From: an uncultured Lentisphaerota bacterium
GTDB lineage: Bacteria; Verrucomicrobiota; Kiritimatiellia; CAIQIC01
Assembly (NCBI GenBank): GCA_903912445.1
Contig: CAIWHP010000182.1
Location: 1 to 64,000, forward strand
Length of the DNA stretch: 64,000 bases
Reading direction: 5' to 3'
A model generated the notes under the pieces. It made no database searches. It worked only from the letters and a program-made list of their open reading frames with translations, and had not been told where the DNA came from. Below, one piece after another: positions 44,123 through 51,956 of this stretch (positions are counted from its first letter, which is position 1; each line of letters opens with the position of its first letter). A program made the translations under genes and the position numbers.

Positions 44123-44231
44123 GGCAGCCTAAGCCGCCAAGCTGCGAAGCGCGCCGGTCGCCCTCCCGGCCGGGCAGCCCAAGCACAAAGGCAAGGCCGG
44201 CTAGCAAGCAACCGGAACCTGGTCGCGCCTC
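44123..44231. other. Convergent intergenic region
   Basis: This 109-bp stretch lies between the end of the + strand sulfatase block and a - strand gene. It is GC-rich and can form short GC hairpins, but no hairpin followed by a T-run is seen, so no terminator is called. Confidence 0.4.
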
Positions 44232-45116
44232 TTATACGAACAGATATACGTAGAGGGCGAAGGACACCGCGCCGGCGCCGCCGGCTGCGGCCAGCGACCA
44301 GAGCAGGCTCCGGCGCTGGGCCGCGAGCGAGAAGGTGGCGATGATAACGGCCGCCTGCGCGATGAGCATGCCAAAGAAAAAGGACTTGCTGCGCTTGTGA
44401 TGCCGCTCCGCTTTCTGGTTGCTGACGCGCACCTGCAATTCGTACAGATTCGCGACGGCCTGATTAACGCGCGCCTCGGCGTCATAGCGGTTGGCCGTGT
44501 AGCGCAAGCGCGCGGCGATGAACGCCCGGCTGGCGGAGGGCTCGGCGGCGCTCTGCGTCAGTTGCTGGTCGAGTCGCTCGATGGCTTGGGTGATCGGTTC
44601 GAGTTGTTTATCCAACGCGCGGGCCCGCTCTTTGGCGGCAAGCAAGGCGGCATCCAGCGCCGTGGTCTGTACCTGCGCGATGACCGGCGCAAGTTCCGCT
44701 TCCAACGGGGCCTGCTCCATGGCCGCGAGTGCGGCGCTCACGCTGGCCTCCACCGGCGCTGCCGCCGGCAGCGCCGGCAAGGCGCCCGTTTGCAGAGCCG
44801 CCGCGGTGGACGCATCGAGGTCGGTTGTGGCGCAGGGCCGCACCTCGGTTGTGGCGTGCAGGATATCGAGGGTGTTGCGTTGCAGCGCGGAGCGCAAACG
44901 CTTTGCTTGGAAGAAGCCCCACTGATCTCCGGCTTTGGATTGTTGTTGGGCCGCCAGCGACCGGCTGTACTGCGCGCGCGTCATCTCGCTCGAGGCCAGC
45001 CCTGCGAGGGCGGTGGCCACCACGGTCATGATCACCGGCGTGGCGGCGAGGATCCGGCCGAACATCGTCTGCGGCACAGCGGCTTTCAACGCATCAGGCA
45101 GGTTTAGCTTTGGCAT
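44232..45116 (-). CDS. DUF4337-like membrane protein
   Basis: This 294-residue protein has one likely membrane helix near residues 22-42 (ILAATPVIMTVVATALAGLA) and two near the C-terminus (about 247-290, FFFGMLIAQAAVIIATFSLA and a following segment). Between them is a long Ala/Gln/Glu-rich helical region, probably coiled coil. The segment AGDQWGFFQAKRLRSALQ matches the hallmark of DUF4337 proteins (DQWxxxQAK). No enzymatic motif is seen and the function is unknown. It is transcribed toward the sulfatase block. Confidence 0.65.
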   Translation of the reverse strand: MPKLNLPDALKAAVPQTMFGRILAATPVIMTVVATALAGLASSEMTRAQYSRSLAAQQQSKAGDQWGFFQAKRLRSALQRNTLDILHATTEVRPCATTDLDASTAAALQTGALPALPAAAPVEASVSAALAAMEQAPLEAELAPVIAQVQTTALDAALLAAKERARALDKQLEPITQAIERLDQQLTQSAAEPSASRAFIAARLRYTANRYDAEARVNQAVANLYELQVRVSNQKAERHHKRSKSFFFGMLIAQAAVIIATFSLAAQRRSLLWSLAAAGGAGAVSFALYVYLFV

Positions 45117-45166
45117 GGGCGGAGATTACTGCAAGGGCTTGACCGTGACAACCCAGAGTTTGCGGC

Positions 45167-45190
45167 GGCGGGCGGGAGGGGCCGCCCGCC
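45167..45190. repeat. GC-rich hairpin between two - strand genes
   Basis: GGCGGGCGG (45167-45175) and CCGCCCGCC (45182-45190) form a perfect 9-bp stem with a 6-base loop. It lies in the 178-bp gap between two - strand genes. No T-run follows on either strand, so it may be a REP-like element or part of a terminator. Confidence 0.5.
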
Positions 45191-45294
45191 CGTACGGTCT
45201 ACGAACCGTGCTGCGACGGCTCCCGCTTTCGCCTCCACACCGCACCCTGACGGGCGGGTACGCGGTCCCATCCTTGCCGGCACCGGCCAGCCGG

Positions 45295-45930
45295 TCAGGG
45301 CATGACAAGGGTGAAGCAATAGATCTGGATGAACCACACCAGCGGCGAGGTGTAGATCGCCACCGCCGGGGTCAGGCGATAGAACTTCACCTGCGAGAGA
45401 TGGTGAATATAGGTGCAGAAGAGCAGCGCCACGATCGGCAGCAAGCCCGCCCCATAATGCACAAAGAACAACGGCAGCGCCAACAGCGTGGCGATGGTGA
45501 ACGGAACCGCACAGGCGGCCGTCTGCCGCAACGCGGCCACGGGACAGCGCAGCGCCTTGTCGCGGGAAACAAACCCGGCGATCAACGCCAACACATACCA
45601 GCAGGCGATGATCAGCACTGCCCCGAGCAGAAAGCGGAAGAACAGCCCGAAGTCAAAGGCGGCATCCTTGCTGAACGTGAGCAGCTTGCCGACCTTGCGA
45701 ATCCCGCCCAGCATGGGCAACTGATCCAGCAACCGGGGGATCATAAATTGAAAGACCAGCCCGAAGATCAGCGCCGTCGCCGAGAGCAGCGTGATGGCCG
45801 CCGGCAGGCCCGGCCCGCCTGCTTCCGCCGACTTGCCCGGATTGGCCAGTGTGCTCAGGATATCTTTCAGCAGGGGTTTCTGCGCCACAGCCTGCTGGTC
45901 GTTTGCCTGATTCTTTTCTTGTTCTGACAT
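45295..45930 (-). CDS. Multi-pass inner-membrane protein, function unknown
   Basis: This 211-residue protein has about 45 polar N-terminal residues and then roughly five hydrophobic segments (AITLLSATALIFGLVFQFMI, LLGAVLIIACWYVLALIAGF, VPFTIATLLALPLFFVHYG, LLPIVALLFCTYIHHL, AVAIYTSPLVWFIQIYCFTL). The arrangement recalls Yip1-domain proteins, but that is a weak resemblance. On the - strand an AAAAGGAAG ribosome site precedes the ATG. It may share a transcript with the DUF4337-like gene 178 bp downstream. Confidence 0.65.
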   Translation of the reverse strand: MSEQEKNQANDQQAVAQKPLLKDILSTLANPGKSAEAGGPGLPAAITLLSATALIFGLVFQFMIPRLLDQLPMLGGIRKVGKLLTFSKDAAFDFGLFFRFLLGAVLIIACWYVLALIAGFVSRDKALRCPVAALRQTAACAVPFTIATLLALPLFFVHYGAGLLPIVALLFCTYIHHLSQVKFYRLTPAVAIYTSPLVWFIQIYCFTLVMP

Positions 45931-46095
45931 GAACGCTTCCTTTTCTTTATTGGTTTCGCTTAACGGCGCCCATCCTTGCCATCAAGCATGCACCGCCGGA
46001 GCGACACATAGTTAATCGCGGGCATCTTAGTCGTTTGAAAAAAACCGTCAAGCCGGTTTCTTGCCCGCCCGCCTAAGTTCTCTGGCCGGGCGCTT

Positions 46096-46138
46096 CCCCT
46101 GCTGTAGCGGCGGCCATAGAACGCCGCTACAGCAGGGG
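46096..46138. repeat. Perfect 17-bp inverted repeat (REP-like hairpin)
   Basis: Left arm CCCCTGCTGTAGCGGCG (46096-46112), right arm CGCCGCTACAGCAGGGG (46122-46138), 9-base loop. There is no T-run, so it is more like a REP-type element than a terminator. Confidence 0.85.
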
Positions 46139-46231
46139 GGCGGGCACTCAAGCTGCATGGCGGGCAAGCCGGCAGGTGCTTGCTCAACTGCTGTTGCGCC
46201 CTCCGGCCCTGCGGCCGCGGCGGGAAATGTG

Positions 46232-46259
46232 CCCGCAAAAATGGGCTTGCTTTTGCGGG
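46232..46259. repeat. Short inverted repeat
   Basis: CCCGCAAAA (46232-46240) pairs with TTTTGCGGG (46251-46259) across a 10-base loop. It lies about 105 bp upstream of the next gene start and could be a protein-binding or structural site. Confidence 0.45.
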
Positions 46260-46364
46260 GCGCTGCGCAAAAATGCGCGCATGTTTTTTAGCGACAACCT
46301 GCGGTCGAAACTCAGAGGGTGACGGCGTTCTGCAATCAAAACAAGTGACATTGGAGTAACCATC

Positions 46365-46982
46365 ATGAACCATATTGTGAAAGTACTTTTCAGTTCAGCC
46401 GCGCTGGTTGTGGTTGGCTTGACGACGGCGGTGCAGGCGTTGGACCTCGGTGCCTTGACCAGCCTGCTGGGGCAACTCCAGACCGTTTCCAAGGCGGCGG
46501 GTGACTCTACGCTGGTCTCCCTCGCTGGCGAGCTGGTGCCCAAGGCCCAAGCGCTATATAAGGCGCTCGCCGGCAATACCGCCATCCAGGGCCAACTCAC
46601 GGGCGCGATCCAGTCGCTGCTCGGTGGCAAGGGCGTCACCGCGCTCGGCGCGTTTTCCAAGCTGACCGAAGCCAAGCTGACTGCGGAGCAAATGAACCTC
46701 GCCAAGGATGTCGGCAACGTAGGCAGCGCCTATCTCGTGCAGAAGAATTTCGCTGCGCTGGAAGGTGCGCAGGGTGATGTGGCGCAAATCGTGAACGCAT
46801 TGCGCAAGGGCGAGCCCTCCGCGGCACTGCCCGCCCTGCAGGGTGTCGCCCAGAACACCAAGCTTACCCCGACGCAGAAGGAATTGGCCGGCGCGCTGGT
46901 TGACCAATATGCGCCCGAGGTAAAAAAGCTCGGTAACGCGCTGAAGGAAGGACTAAAAGGTCTGTCGGGTTTCGGCAAGTAA
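46365..46982 (+). CDS. Secreted small helical protein, function unknown
   Basis: This 205-residue protein has a Sec signal VLFSSAALVVVGLTTAVQA. The mature part is entirely helical in character, rich in Ala, Leu, Gly and Lys and without Cys (for example LTSLLGQLQTVSKAAG, LTEAKLTAEQMNLAKDVGN). Similar small secreted helical proteins are known from Verrucomicrobia, but no named family is recognised. A GGAG ribosome site lies 8 bases before the ATG. It is flanked on both sides by non-coding DNA and is likely a single-gene unit. Confidence 0.7.
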   Translation: MNHIVKVLFSSAALVVVGLTTAVQALDLGALTSLLGQLQTVSKAAGDSTLVSLAGELVPKAQALYKALAGNTAIQGQLTGAIQSLLGGKGVTALGAFSKLTEAKLTAEQMNLAKDVGNVGSAYLVQKNFAALEGAQGDVAQIVNALRKGEPSAALPALQGVAQNTKLTPTQKELAGALVDQYAPEVKKLGNALKEGLKGLSGFGK

Positions 46983-47010
46983 CGCCGTAGCGCTGCAAGG
47001 GCACAACCGC

Positions 47011-47029
47011 AAGGCCTCACAGGCCTTGG
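47011..47029 (+). terminator. Possible terminator hairpin without T-run
   Basis: CAAGGCCT-CAC-AGGCCTTG forms a perfect 8-bp stem 29 bp after the preceding stop codon. No T-run follows, so intrinsic termination is doubtful. Confidence 0.35.
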
Positions 47030-47143
47030 TCAGGAAAGCAACAAAGCAGACTAACGCGGGTTTTTGGAAGTGCCCTAAAATATTTTTCCCCCTGTGGGAT
47101 GGCAGGGAGAGTTACGGTGCGTTTGCGTTGGCGGTTTCGAGTC

Positions 47144-47173
47144 TTGGCATAGGCCCGGGGGCTCGCATACACT
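47144..47173 (+). promoter_or_regulatory. Candidate sigma70-type promoter for the DUF2959-like gene
   Basis: TTGGCA (47144-47149) and TACACT (47168-47173) are separated by 18 bp and lie 22 bp before the start codon. An AAAGGGG ribosome site follows at about 47184-47190. Supported by pattern only. Confidence 0.4.
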
Positions 47174-47195
47174 GCGGATAGAGAAAGGGGAAGCC

Positions 47196-47846
47196 ATGAA
47201 AAGCTGCTATCGGGTCGTGGGGGCGTTGCTTTGTGCGGTGGCACTGGCCGGCTGCTCGTCGGTCTATTTCAACACGATGGAAAAGTTAGGGGTGCATAAG
47301 CGCGACATCATGGTCAGCCGCGTGAAGGCGGCACGGGATTCACAGGAGGGTGCGAAGCAGCAGTTCACCAACGCGCTGGAGCAGTTCCGCAGCGTGGTGC
47401 TGTTCAAGGGCGGCGACCTCGAGGTGCAGTACAACAAGCTGCGCGGCGCGCTCGACCGGAGCGAGAGCCGCGCGCGCGAGGTCCACGACCGGCTGGCCGC
47501 GGTGGAGAAGGTCTCGGAGGCGTTGTTCGGCGAATGGCGCGACGAACTCGCACAGTATTCCAACACCAGTTTGCGGCTGGAGAGCCAGCGCGAATTGGAC
47601 GCCACGCGGCAGAAGTACGATCAGCTCATCACGGCCATGAAGCGTGCGGAGGCGAAGCTGGAGCCGGTGCTGCGGCCGATGCGGGACCAGGTTCTGTTCC
47701 TGAAACACAACCTGAATGCGAAGGCCATCGGGGCGCTGGGGGACGAACTAACTTCCGTGCAGATGAACGTGGACGCCTTGATTCGCGACATGCAGCAGTC
47801 CATCGAGGAGGCGGACCGGTTTATCGCGGCCATGCGCAAGCAATAA
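47196..47846 (+). CDS. DUF2959-like lipoprotein
   Basis: This 216-residue protein starts at 47196, with AAAGGGG upstream and a lipoprotein signal ending ALAGC (lipidated Cys at position 20). The mature protein is almost all long helices and likely coiled coil (AKQQFTNALEQFRSVVLFKG, VQYNKLRGALDRSESRAREV, DRLAAVEKVSEALFGEW). This is the pattern of DUF2959 proteins. These are envelope-anchored and of unknown function. It is a single-gene unit between two non-coding stretches. Confidence 0.82.
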   Translation: MKSCYRVVGALLCAVALAGCSSVYFNTMEKLGVHKRDIMVSRVKAARDSQEGAKQQFTNALEQFRSVVLFKGGDLEVQYNKLRGALDRSESRAREVHDRLAAVEKVSEALFGEWRDELAQYSNTSLRLESQRELDATRQKYDQLITAMKRAEAKLEPVLRPMRDQVLFLKHNLNAKAIGALGDELTSVQMNVDALIRDMQQSIEEADRFIAAMRKQ

Positions 47847-48326
47847 CCGTCTGGTGGCGATCAAGGCTCCGGTAGTCTTCCAGCTCTTGGCACTCCGGCC
47901 TGAAGGGGCGGCCGTGCGTGGCGGCGTGGGACAGCTGACAGGCGCGATGTGGCGACCAGGGTGTGGCTTGGCCCCTTATGCGTGTCGCGGCGGAGTGGCG
48001 GTGGGGCACTGGCAGGTTCGAGAAAAGGCCCGAGAAATCTGCTTGCGCTTGCGGAGCGGGGGCGGGTAGTGTTGTCATCGTTGATGGGCATGTCCAGGGG
48101 CAATTAGATGAAAACAGGAAGCGTGCATGAAGGGCCCATTGCAGGTCAGCGGGTTGATTTTATGGGCGGATTCTGACCTGTGGACTTGGTTGGCCCGGAA
48201 GGAAGTAAACCCCTGGTGCGGCTGGTGAGAAGGCCCGCCCGCCATGGCTGGCAGTTTCTCAGTGCCCTTCTGTTTTGTGGTTGATGGTGTGCGAATATTG
48301 TGCGGAACATGAAAGGATGAGCGATC
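47847..48326. other. 480-bp non-coding stretch
   Basis: I see no gene, repeat family or clear promoter here. The right end carries AAAGGATGAG as ribosome site for the next gene. Open frames on the - strand overlap the next gene and lack a ribosome site. Confidence 0.45.
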
Positions 48327-50561
48327 ATGAAACCAGATGCCCCCCATATTTGGAAATTTTTTCGTGCCGGTGGTTTCGACCAGGTAAAGCTGGAATCCGG
48401 CGCTGATCTGGCGAATCTCGGACAGCTCGACCAGAAGCTGTGGGTCGCGCTGGCGTGTCCCACCAGCGGCCTGGAGTGCGATGCGCGGACGCTCGCGCTC
48501 ATGGATACGGACAAGGACGGTCGCATCCGCGCACCGGAACTGATTGCGGCCTGCCAATGGATTTGCGGACTGTTAAAGAATCCAGACGATCTCCTGAAAG
48601 CCTCGCCAGTGTTGTCGCTGGCTTCCATCAACGATGCCATACCGGAGGGCAAGCAACTGCTCGCTTCGGTCAAACAAATCCTCCTGCACCTCGGCAAGAA
48701 AGACGCCTCGGCGATCACTCTCGAGGACGCCCTCGGTATCGAAAAGATTTTCGTCCAGACCTGTTTCAACGGCGATGGCATCGTGCCCGCCGATGCGGCT
48801 GCGGACGAGGCCACCAAGTCCGTCATCGCCGACGTGATCGCCTGCCTCGGGGCTGAAACGGACCGCAGCACCAAGCCCGGCGTGAACGAAGCCAAGGTCC
48901 AGCAGTTCTTCGCCGCGGCGCAGGCTTTTTCCGACTGGTGGAAACAGGCCGAAGGCAGTGCGGACATATTGCCGCTGGGTGCAGACACCCCAGCCGCCGC
49001 CGCCGCTGTCAAGGCGGTCAGGGCCAAGGTGGATGACTACTTTGTCCGCTGCCGGATCGCCGCGTTCGATGCCCGCGCTGCTGCGGCGCTGAACCGCGAG
49101 GAAAAAGATTACCTCGCGTTCGCGGCGAAGGACCTCACGCTGACCACACTCGAGCTTGCCGCGCTGCCGTTGGCGCGCGTCGTCGCTGGCCAGGCGCTGC
49201 CGCTGGAGGCGGGCGTCAACCCCGCCTGGGCCGCCGCGCTGGCCACGTTGCAGTCTGCCGCCGTACAGCCGCTGGTCGGCGCGCGCACCGTGCTCTCCGA
49301 GGGCGAATGGGCGGCGCTCCTCGCCCGGCTGGCGCCCTATGAGGGCTGGCTCGCCGGCAAGCAGGGCGCGGCGGTGGAGAAGTTGGGGCTGCCGCGCGTT
49401 CGGGAACTCCTCGCTGGCACGGTGCGGGAAAAAATACTGGCGCTCGTAGCGGAGGACAAGCAGCTGGAGCCGGAATTCAAGGCGATGGTCGCTGTGGAGC
49501 GGATGGTGCGCTATCACCGCGACCTCTACAAGGTGTGCAGCAACTTCGTCTCCTTCCAGGATTTCTATGGGCGCAAGGACAAGGCCATCTTCCAAGCCGG
49601 CACGCTCTATCTGGACCAGCGGGGCTGTGAGCTGTGCCTGACGGTGGAGGACGCGGGCAAGCACGCCGCGATGGCCGCGCTCGCCGGCACCTACCTCGCC
49701 TACTGCGACTGCGCGCGCAAGGGCAGCGGCGAGAAGATGCAGATCGTGGTCGCGGTCACCGGCGGCGATGCCGACAACCTCATGGTTGGCCGCAACGGGA
49801 TTTTCTACGACCGCAAGGGCCGCGACTGGGACGCCACGATCACCAAGCTCGTGGATAACCCCATCAGCATCCGGCAGGCGTTCTGGTCGCCCTACAAGAA
49901 ATGCGTGCGCATGGTCGAGGAGCAGATCGCCAAGCGTGCCTCCGCCCAAGTGGAGACCACCAACACCAAGTTGCAGGCTGCCGTGGGCACCGGCCAACCG
50001 CCGGCGCCCCTCCCGCCGCCGCCCGCGTCCGGGCCGAAGAAAGTGGACCCCGGTGTGCTGGCGGCCGTCGGCCTGGTTTTGAGCACCCTGCTGGTCGCTC
50101 TGGGCGGAATCTTCGCGGCCTTCACGAAGCTGCCGCTCTGGCAGATGCCGCTGGCGATTGCGGCGCTGCTGTTCACCGTCTCCATTCCCTCGATGATCAT
50201 CGCGTGGCTCAAGCTGCGGAAACGCAACCTCGGTCCGATCCTCGACGCCAACGGCTGGGCGCTGAACGCGCTGGCCAAGATCAATGTGCCCTTCGGCGCC
50301 TCGCTGACCAAGCTCGCCACGTTGCCACCCGGCGCGCAACGCAACCTGTTCGATCCCTTTGCCGAGAAACAAAGGCCGTGGGGCTTGTATGTGACGGTTG
50401 TGGCCATCTTGTCGCTGGCCGGTGCCTGGTATATGGGCAGCCTCGACAAGTTCCTGCCCGGCAGCGTCAAGAGTATCACCATCCTCGGCGCCAATGCGCC
50501 GGCCTATCAACCGCCATGCCCCCCAACCAGCGCGCCGCCGGCCGCAACGACCAAACCATAA
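48327..50561 (+). CDS. Large EF-hand protein with C-terminal membrane segments
   Basis: This 744-residue protein has a canonical EF-hand loop starting at D60 (DTDKDGRIRAPE, Asp at positions 1, 3 and 5, Gly at 6, Glu at 12) and a looser second one (FNGDGIVPADAA). The middle is a long soluble region with no recognised domain. The C-terminus holds about three membrane helices (LAAVGLVLSTLLVALGGIFA, MPLAIAALLFTVSIPSMIIA, GLYVTVVAILSLAGAWYMG), the first preceded by a proline-rich linker. There is no signal peptide, so the N-terminus is probably cytoplasmic. This looks like a calcium-binding, membrane-tethered protein of unknown role; AAAGGATGAG precedes the ATG. Confidence 0.7.
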   Translation: MKPDAPHIWKFFRAGGFDQVKLESGADLANLGQLDQKLWVALACPTSGLECDARTLALMDTDKDGRIRAPELIAACQWICGLLKNPDDLLKASPVLSLASINDAIPEGKQLLASVKQILLHLGKKDASAITLEDALGIEKIFVQTCFNGDGIVPADAAADEATKSVIADVIACLGAETDRSTKPGVNEAKVQQFFAAAQAFSDWWKQAEGSADILPLGADTPAAAAAVKAVRAKVDDYFVRCRIAAFDARAAAALNREEKDYLAFAAKDLTLTTLELAALPLARVVAGQALPLEAGVNPAWAAALATLQSAAVQPLVGARTVLSEGEWAALLARLAPYEGWLAGKQGAAVEKLGLPRVRELLAGTVREKILALVAEDKQLEPEFKAMVAVERMVRYHRDLYKVCSNFVSFQDFYGRKDKAIFQAGTLYLDQRGCELCLTVEDAGKHAAMAALAGTYLAYCDCARKGSGEKMQIVVAVTGGDADNLMVGRNGIFYDRKGRDWDATITKLVDNPISIRQAFWSPYKKCVRMVEEQIAKRASAQVETTNTKLQAAVGTGQPPAPLPPPPASGPKKVDPGVLAAVGLVLSTLLVALGGIFAAFTKLPLWQMPLAIAALLFTVSIPSMIIAWLKLRKRNLGPILDANGWALNALAKINVPFGASLTKLATLPPGAQRNLFDPFAEKQRPWGLYVTVVAILSLAGAWYMGSLDKFLPGSVKSITILGANAPAYQPPCPPTSAPPAATTKP

Positions 50562-50867
50562 ACAACGGCATGCAACCGGTGGCGGGAGGTGCAGCGCCTG
50601 CTGCTCGCCAAGCCGCGCGCCCGTCTTGACGTCCTGCGCCGGTCGGTCGCGGCCTCTCTCGCGCGCGAAATTCGTCACAAAACGGGCTTGACATTGCCGT
50701 GCGGAACGTAAAAATTCACACATGATTTTCCGCGGCATGATGGGGTCGGAAAACGGTGCGTTTCCGGTGGGTTCGGCAGCAACGGTTGTTCGGTTGGGGG
50801 CTGTTGACGCAGCGTGGGCGATGTGTTTGAGGTTCCAAAGTATCATTAAGAATGAAGGGGATATATA
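50562..50867. other. 306-bp non-coding region upstream of the outer-membrane barrel gene
   Basis: This region contains a candidate promoter (50688-50714) and, at its right end, an AT-rich stretch with AAGGGG as ribosome site. No gene is seen. Confidence 0.5.
50688..50714 (+). promoter_or_regulatory. Candidate promoter (TTGACA)
   Basis: A perfect TTGACA (50688-50693) is followed after 15 bp by TAAAAA (50709-50714). The spacer is short, and the site is 150 bp from the start codon, so this is only a candidate. Confidence 0.3.
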
Positions 50868-51650
50868 ATGAAGCGGTTGATGCTTAAACAGGTAATCTTG
50901 GGGGCGTGTGTCATGGCCGGCACAGCGTGGGCTGACGCCATTGTTGAAAAACCAGAAGAGTCCATATGGGCCTACGTTCCGCCGGCGTGGAAAGCCGCCG
51001 ACGACAAGAAATTTTCTGCAACGGTGGAACTTGGCAACCAACAGCACGATGGTACCACTTCCTTTCAGGGAGCATCAGGGGCTCTTGGTTTAAAATTTGA
51101 CGACGGAATTTACGAGTTGGTTCAAACGGCGAACTTTGATTATTTAAGCTCCGAGGGCACCGTCTCCAAGAATCAGTTAAAAGCGTACACGGGTTTCGAC
51201 TATTACCTTGGCTGGCGAATCTGGGGCTTTTTGCTGAACGATTATGAACGTAATCCGCCCCAACATATGTCGCTCAAGATGCGGACCGGTGCCGGTGTCA
51301 AGTATGATCTGCTGCGAAATTCGTTTTGGAAACTTAATCTTGGTGTTGCAGCCTTGCACCGCGAGCAAAGATCTACCGAAGGCGAGGAAAAAGGCGACGA
51401 GGTCCTGTCGTATCGGCTCTTGTTTAAGGTCAAATCAAAATCCACCACCTACAACCTGGTCGGGTTTTATATGCCCTCCCTGAGCAATGGGAGTTATGAA
51501 TGGTCTGCGGACACGTCGTTAACCTTCGACCTGACCACCTATATCGCGCTTAAAATCGGGTGGCTCTATACGTATAACTCCGTGCCTCTGGACGCGAGCG
51601 TCGCCAATTGGGAACGCGAGTACTATACGCGCGTTCAGTTCAAATTCTAA
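50868..51650 (+). CDS. DUF481-like outer-membrane beta-barrel protein
   Basis: This 260-residue protein has a Sec signal (LGACVMAGTAWAD). The mature part is made of alternating beta-strands with aromatic girdles (FSATVELGNQQHDGTT, GIYELVQTANFDYLSSEG, GFDYYLGWRIWGFLLNDYER, MRTGAGVKYDLLRNSFWKLN) and ends in Phe (YYTRVQFKF), as expected for an outer-membrane barrel. The pattern fits DUF481 proteins, often salt- or stress-induced. The gene looks richer in A and T than its neighbours, which could mean a different origin. AAGGGG precedes the ATG. Confidence 0.8.
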   Translation: MKRLMLKQVILGACVMAGTAWADAIVEKPEESIWAYVPPAWKAADDKKFSATVELGNQQHDGTTSFQGASGALGLKFDDGIYELVQTANFDYLSSEGTVSKNQLKAYTGFDYYLGWRIWGFLLNDYERNPPQHMSLKMRTGAGVKYDLLRNSFWKLNLGVAALHREQRSTEGEEKGDEVLSYRLLFKVKSKSTTYNLVGFYMPSLSNGSYEWSADTSLTFDLTTYIALKIGWLYTYNSVPLDASVANWEREYYTRVQFKF

Positions 51651-51956
51651 AATTCGACGGCTTTCCTGCCGGGCGTTTTCAGCGCAAAAATTCTTCTCAG
51701 CCGTTGCCCGGGTGTCCCCGGTGGAACAGCGGCGCGGACGCCTCGGAAGGCTGTGGTGAGGTCTCTTCAGGCGCTGCGTCTTTACGGGCCTTGGTGGCGT
51801 GGGCGGCGACTGCAGCCAACGGCGTCGATCGCACCCAGAAGGGCCGGTCCTTGATGGGCCGCCGGGCCGGTTTCCTGCGTGACCTATGCGGCGCATTCTT
51901 CCAAGGGTTGGAAAACGCTACCGGTGGTTTTTCCAAGGCTTGGAAAAGTCGACGCG
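51651..51956. other. 306-bp convergent intergenic region with palindromes
   Basis: This region separates the + strand barrel gene and a - strand hydrolase gene. It carries a TTCCAA palindrome pair at 51899-51947. No gene or terminator with a T-run is visible. Confidence 0.5.
51899..51947. repeat. TTCCAA palindrome pair outside the sulfatase block
   Basis: TTCCAAGGGTTGGAAAA (51899-51915) and TTTTTCCAAGGCTTGGAAAA (51928-51947), the same spacing as elsewhere. It shows the family is not limited to the polysaccharide locus. Confidence 0.85.

Larger units (their letters stand above)
45931..46364. other. 434-bp divergent intergenic region with hairpins
   Basis: This region separates a - strand and a + strand gene and must contain promoters for both, although no clear -35/-10 pair is visible. 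It contains a 17-bp-stem hairpin (46096-46138) and a weaker one (46232-46259). No convincing coding sequence is seen. A GGAG ribosome site for the next gene lies at 46353-46356. Confidence 0.55.
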
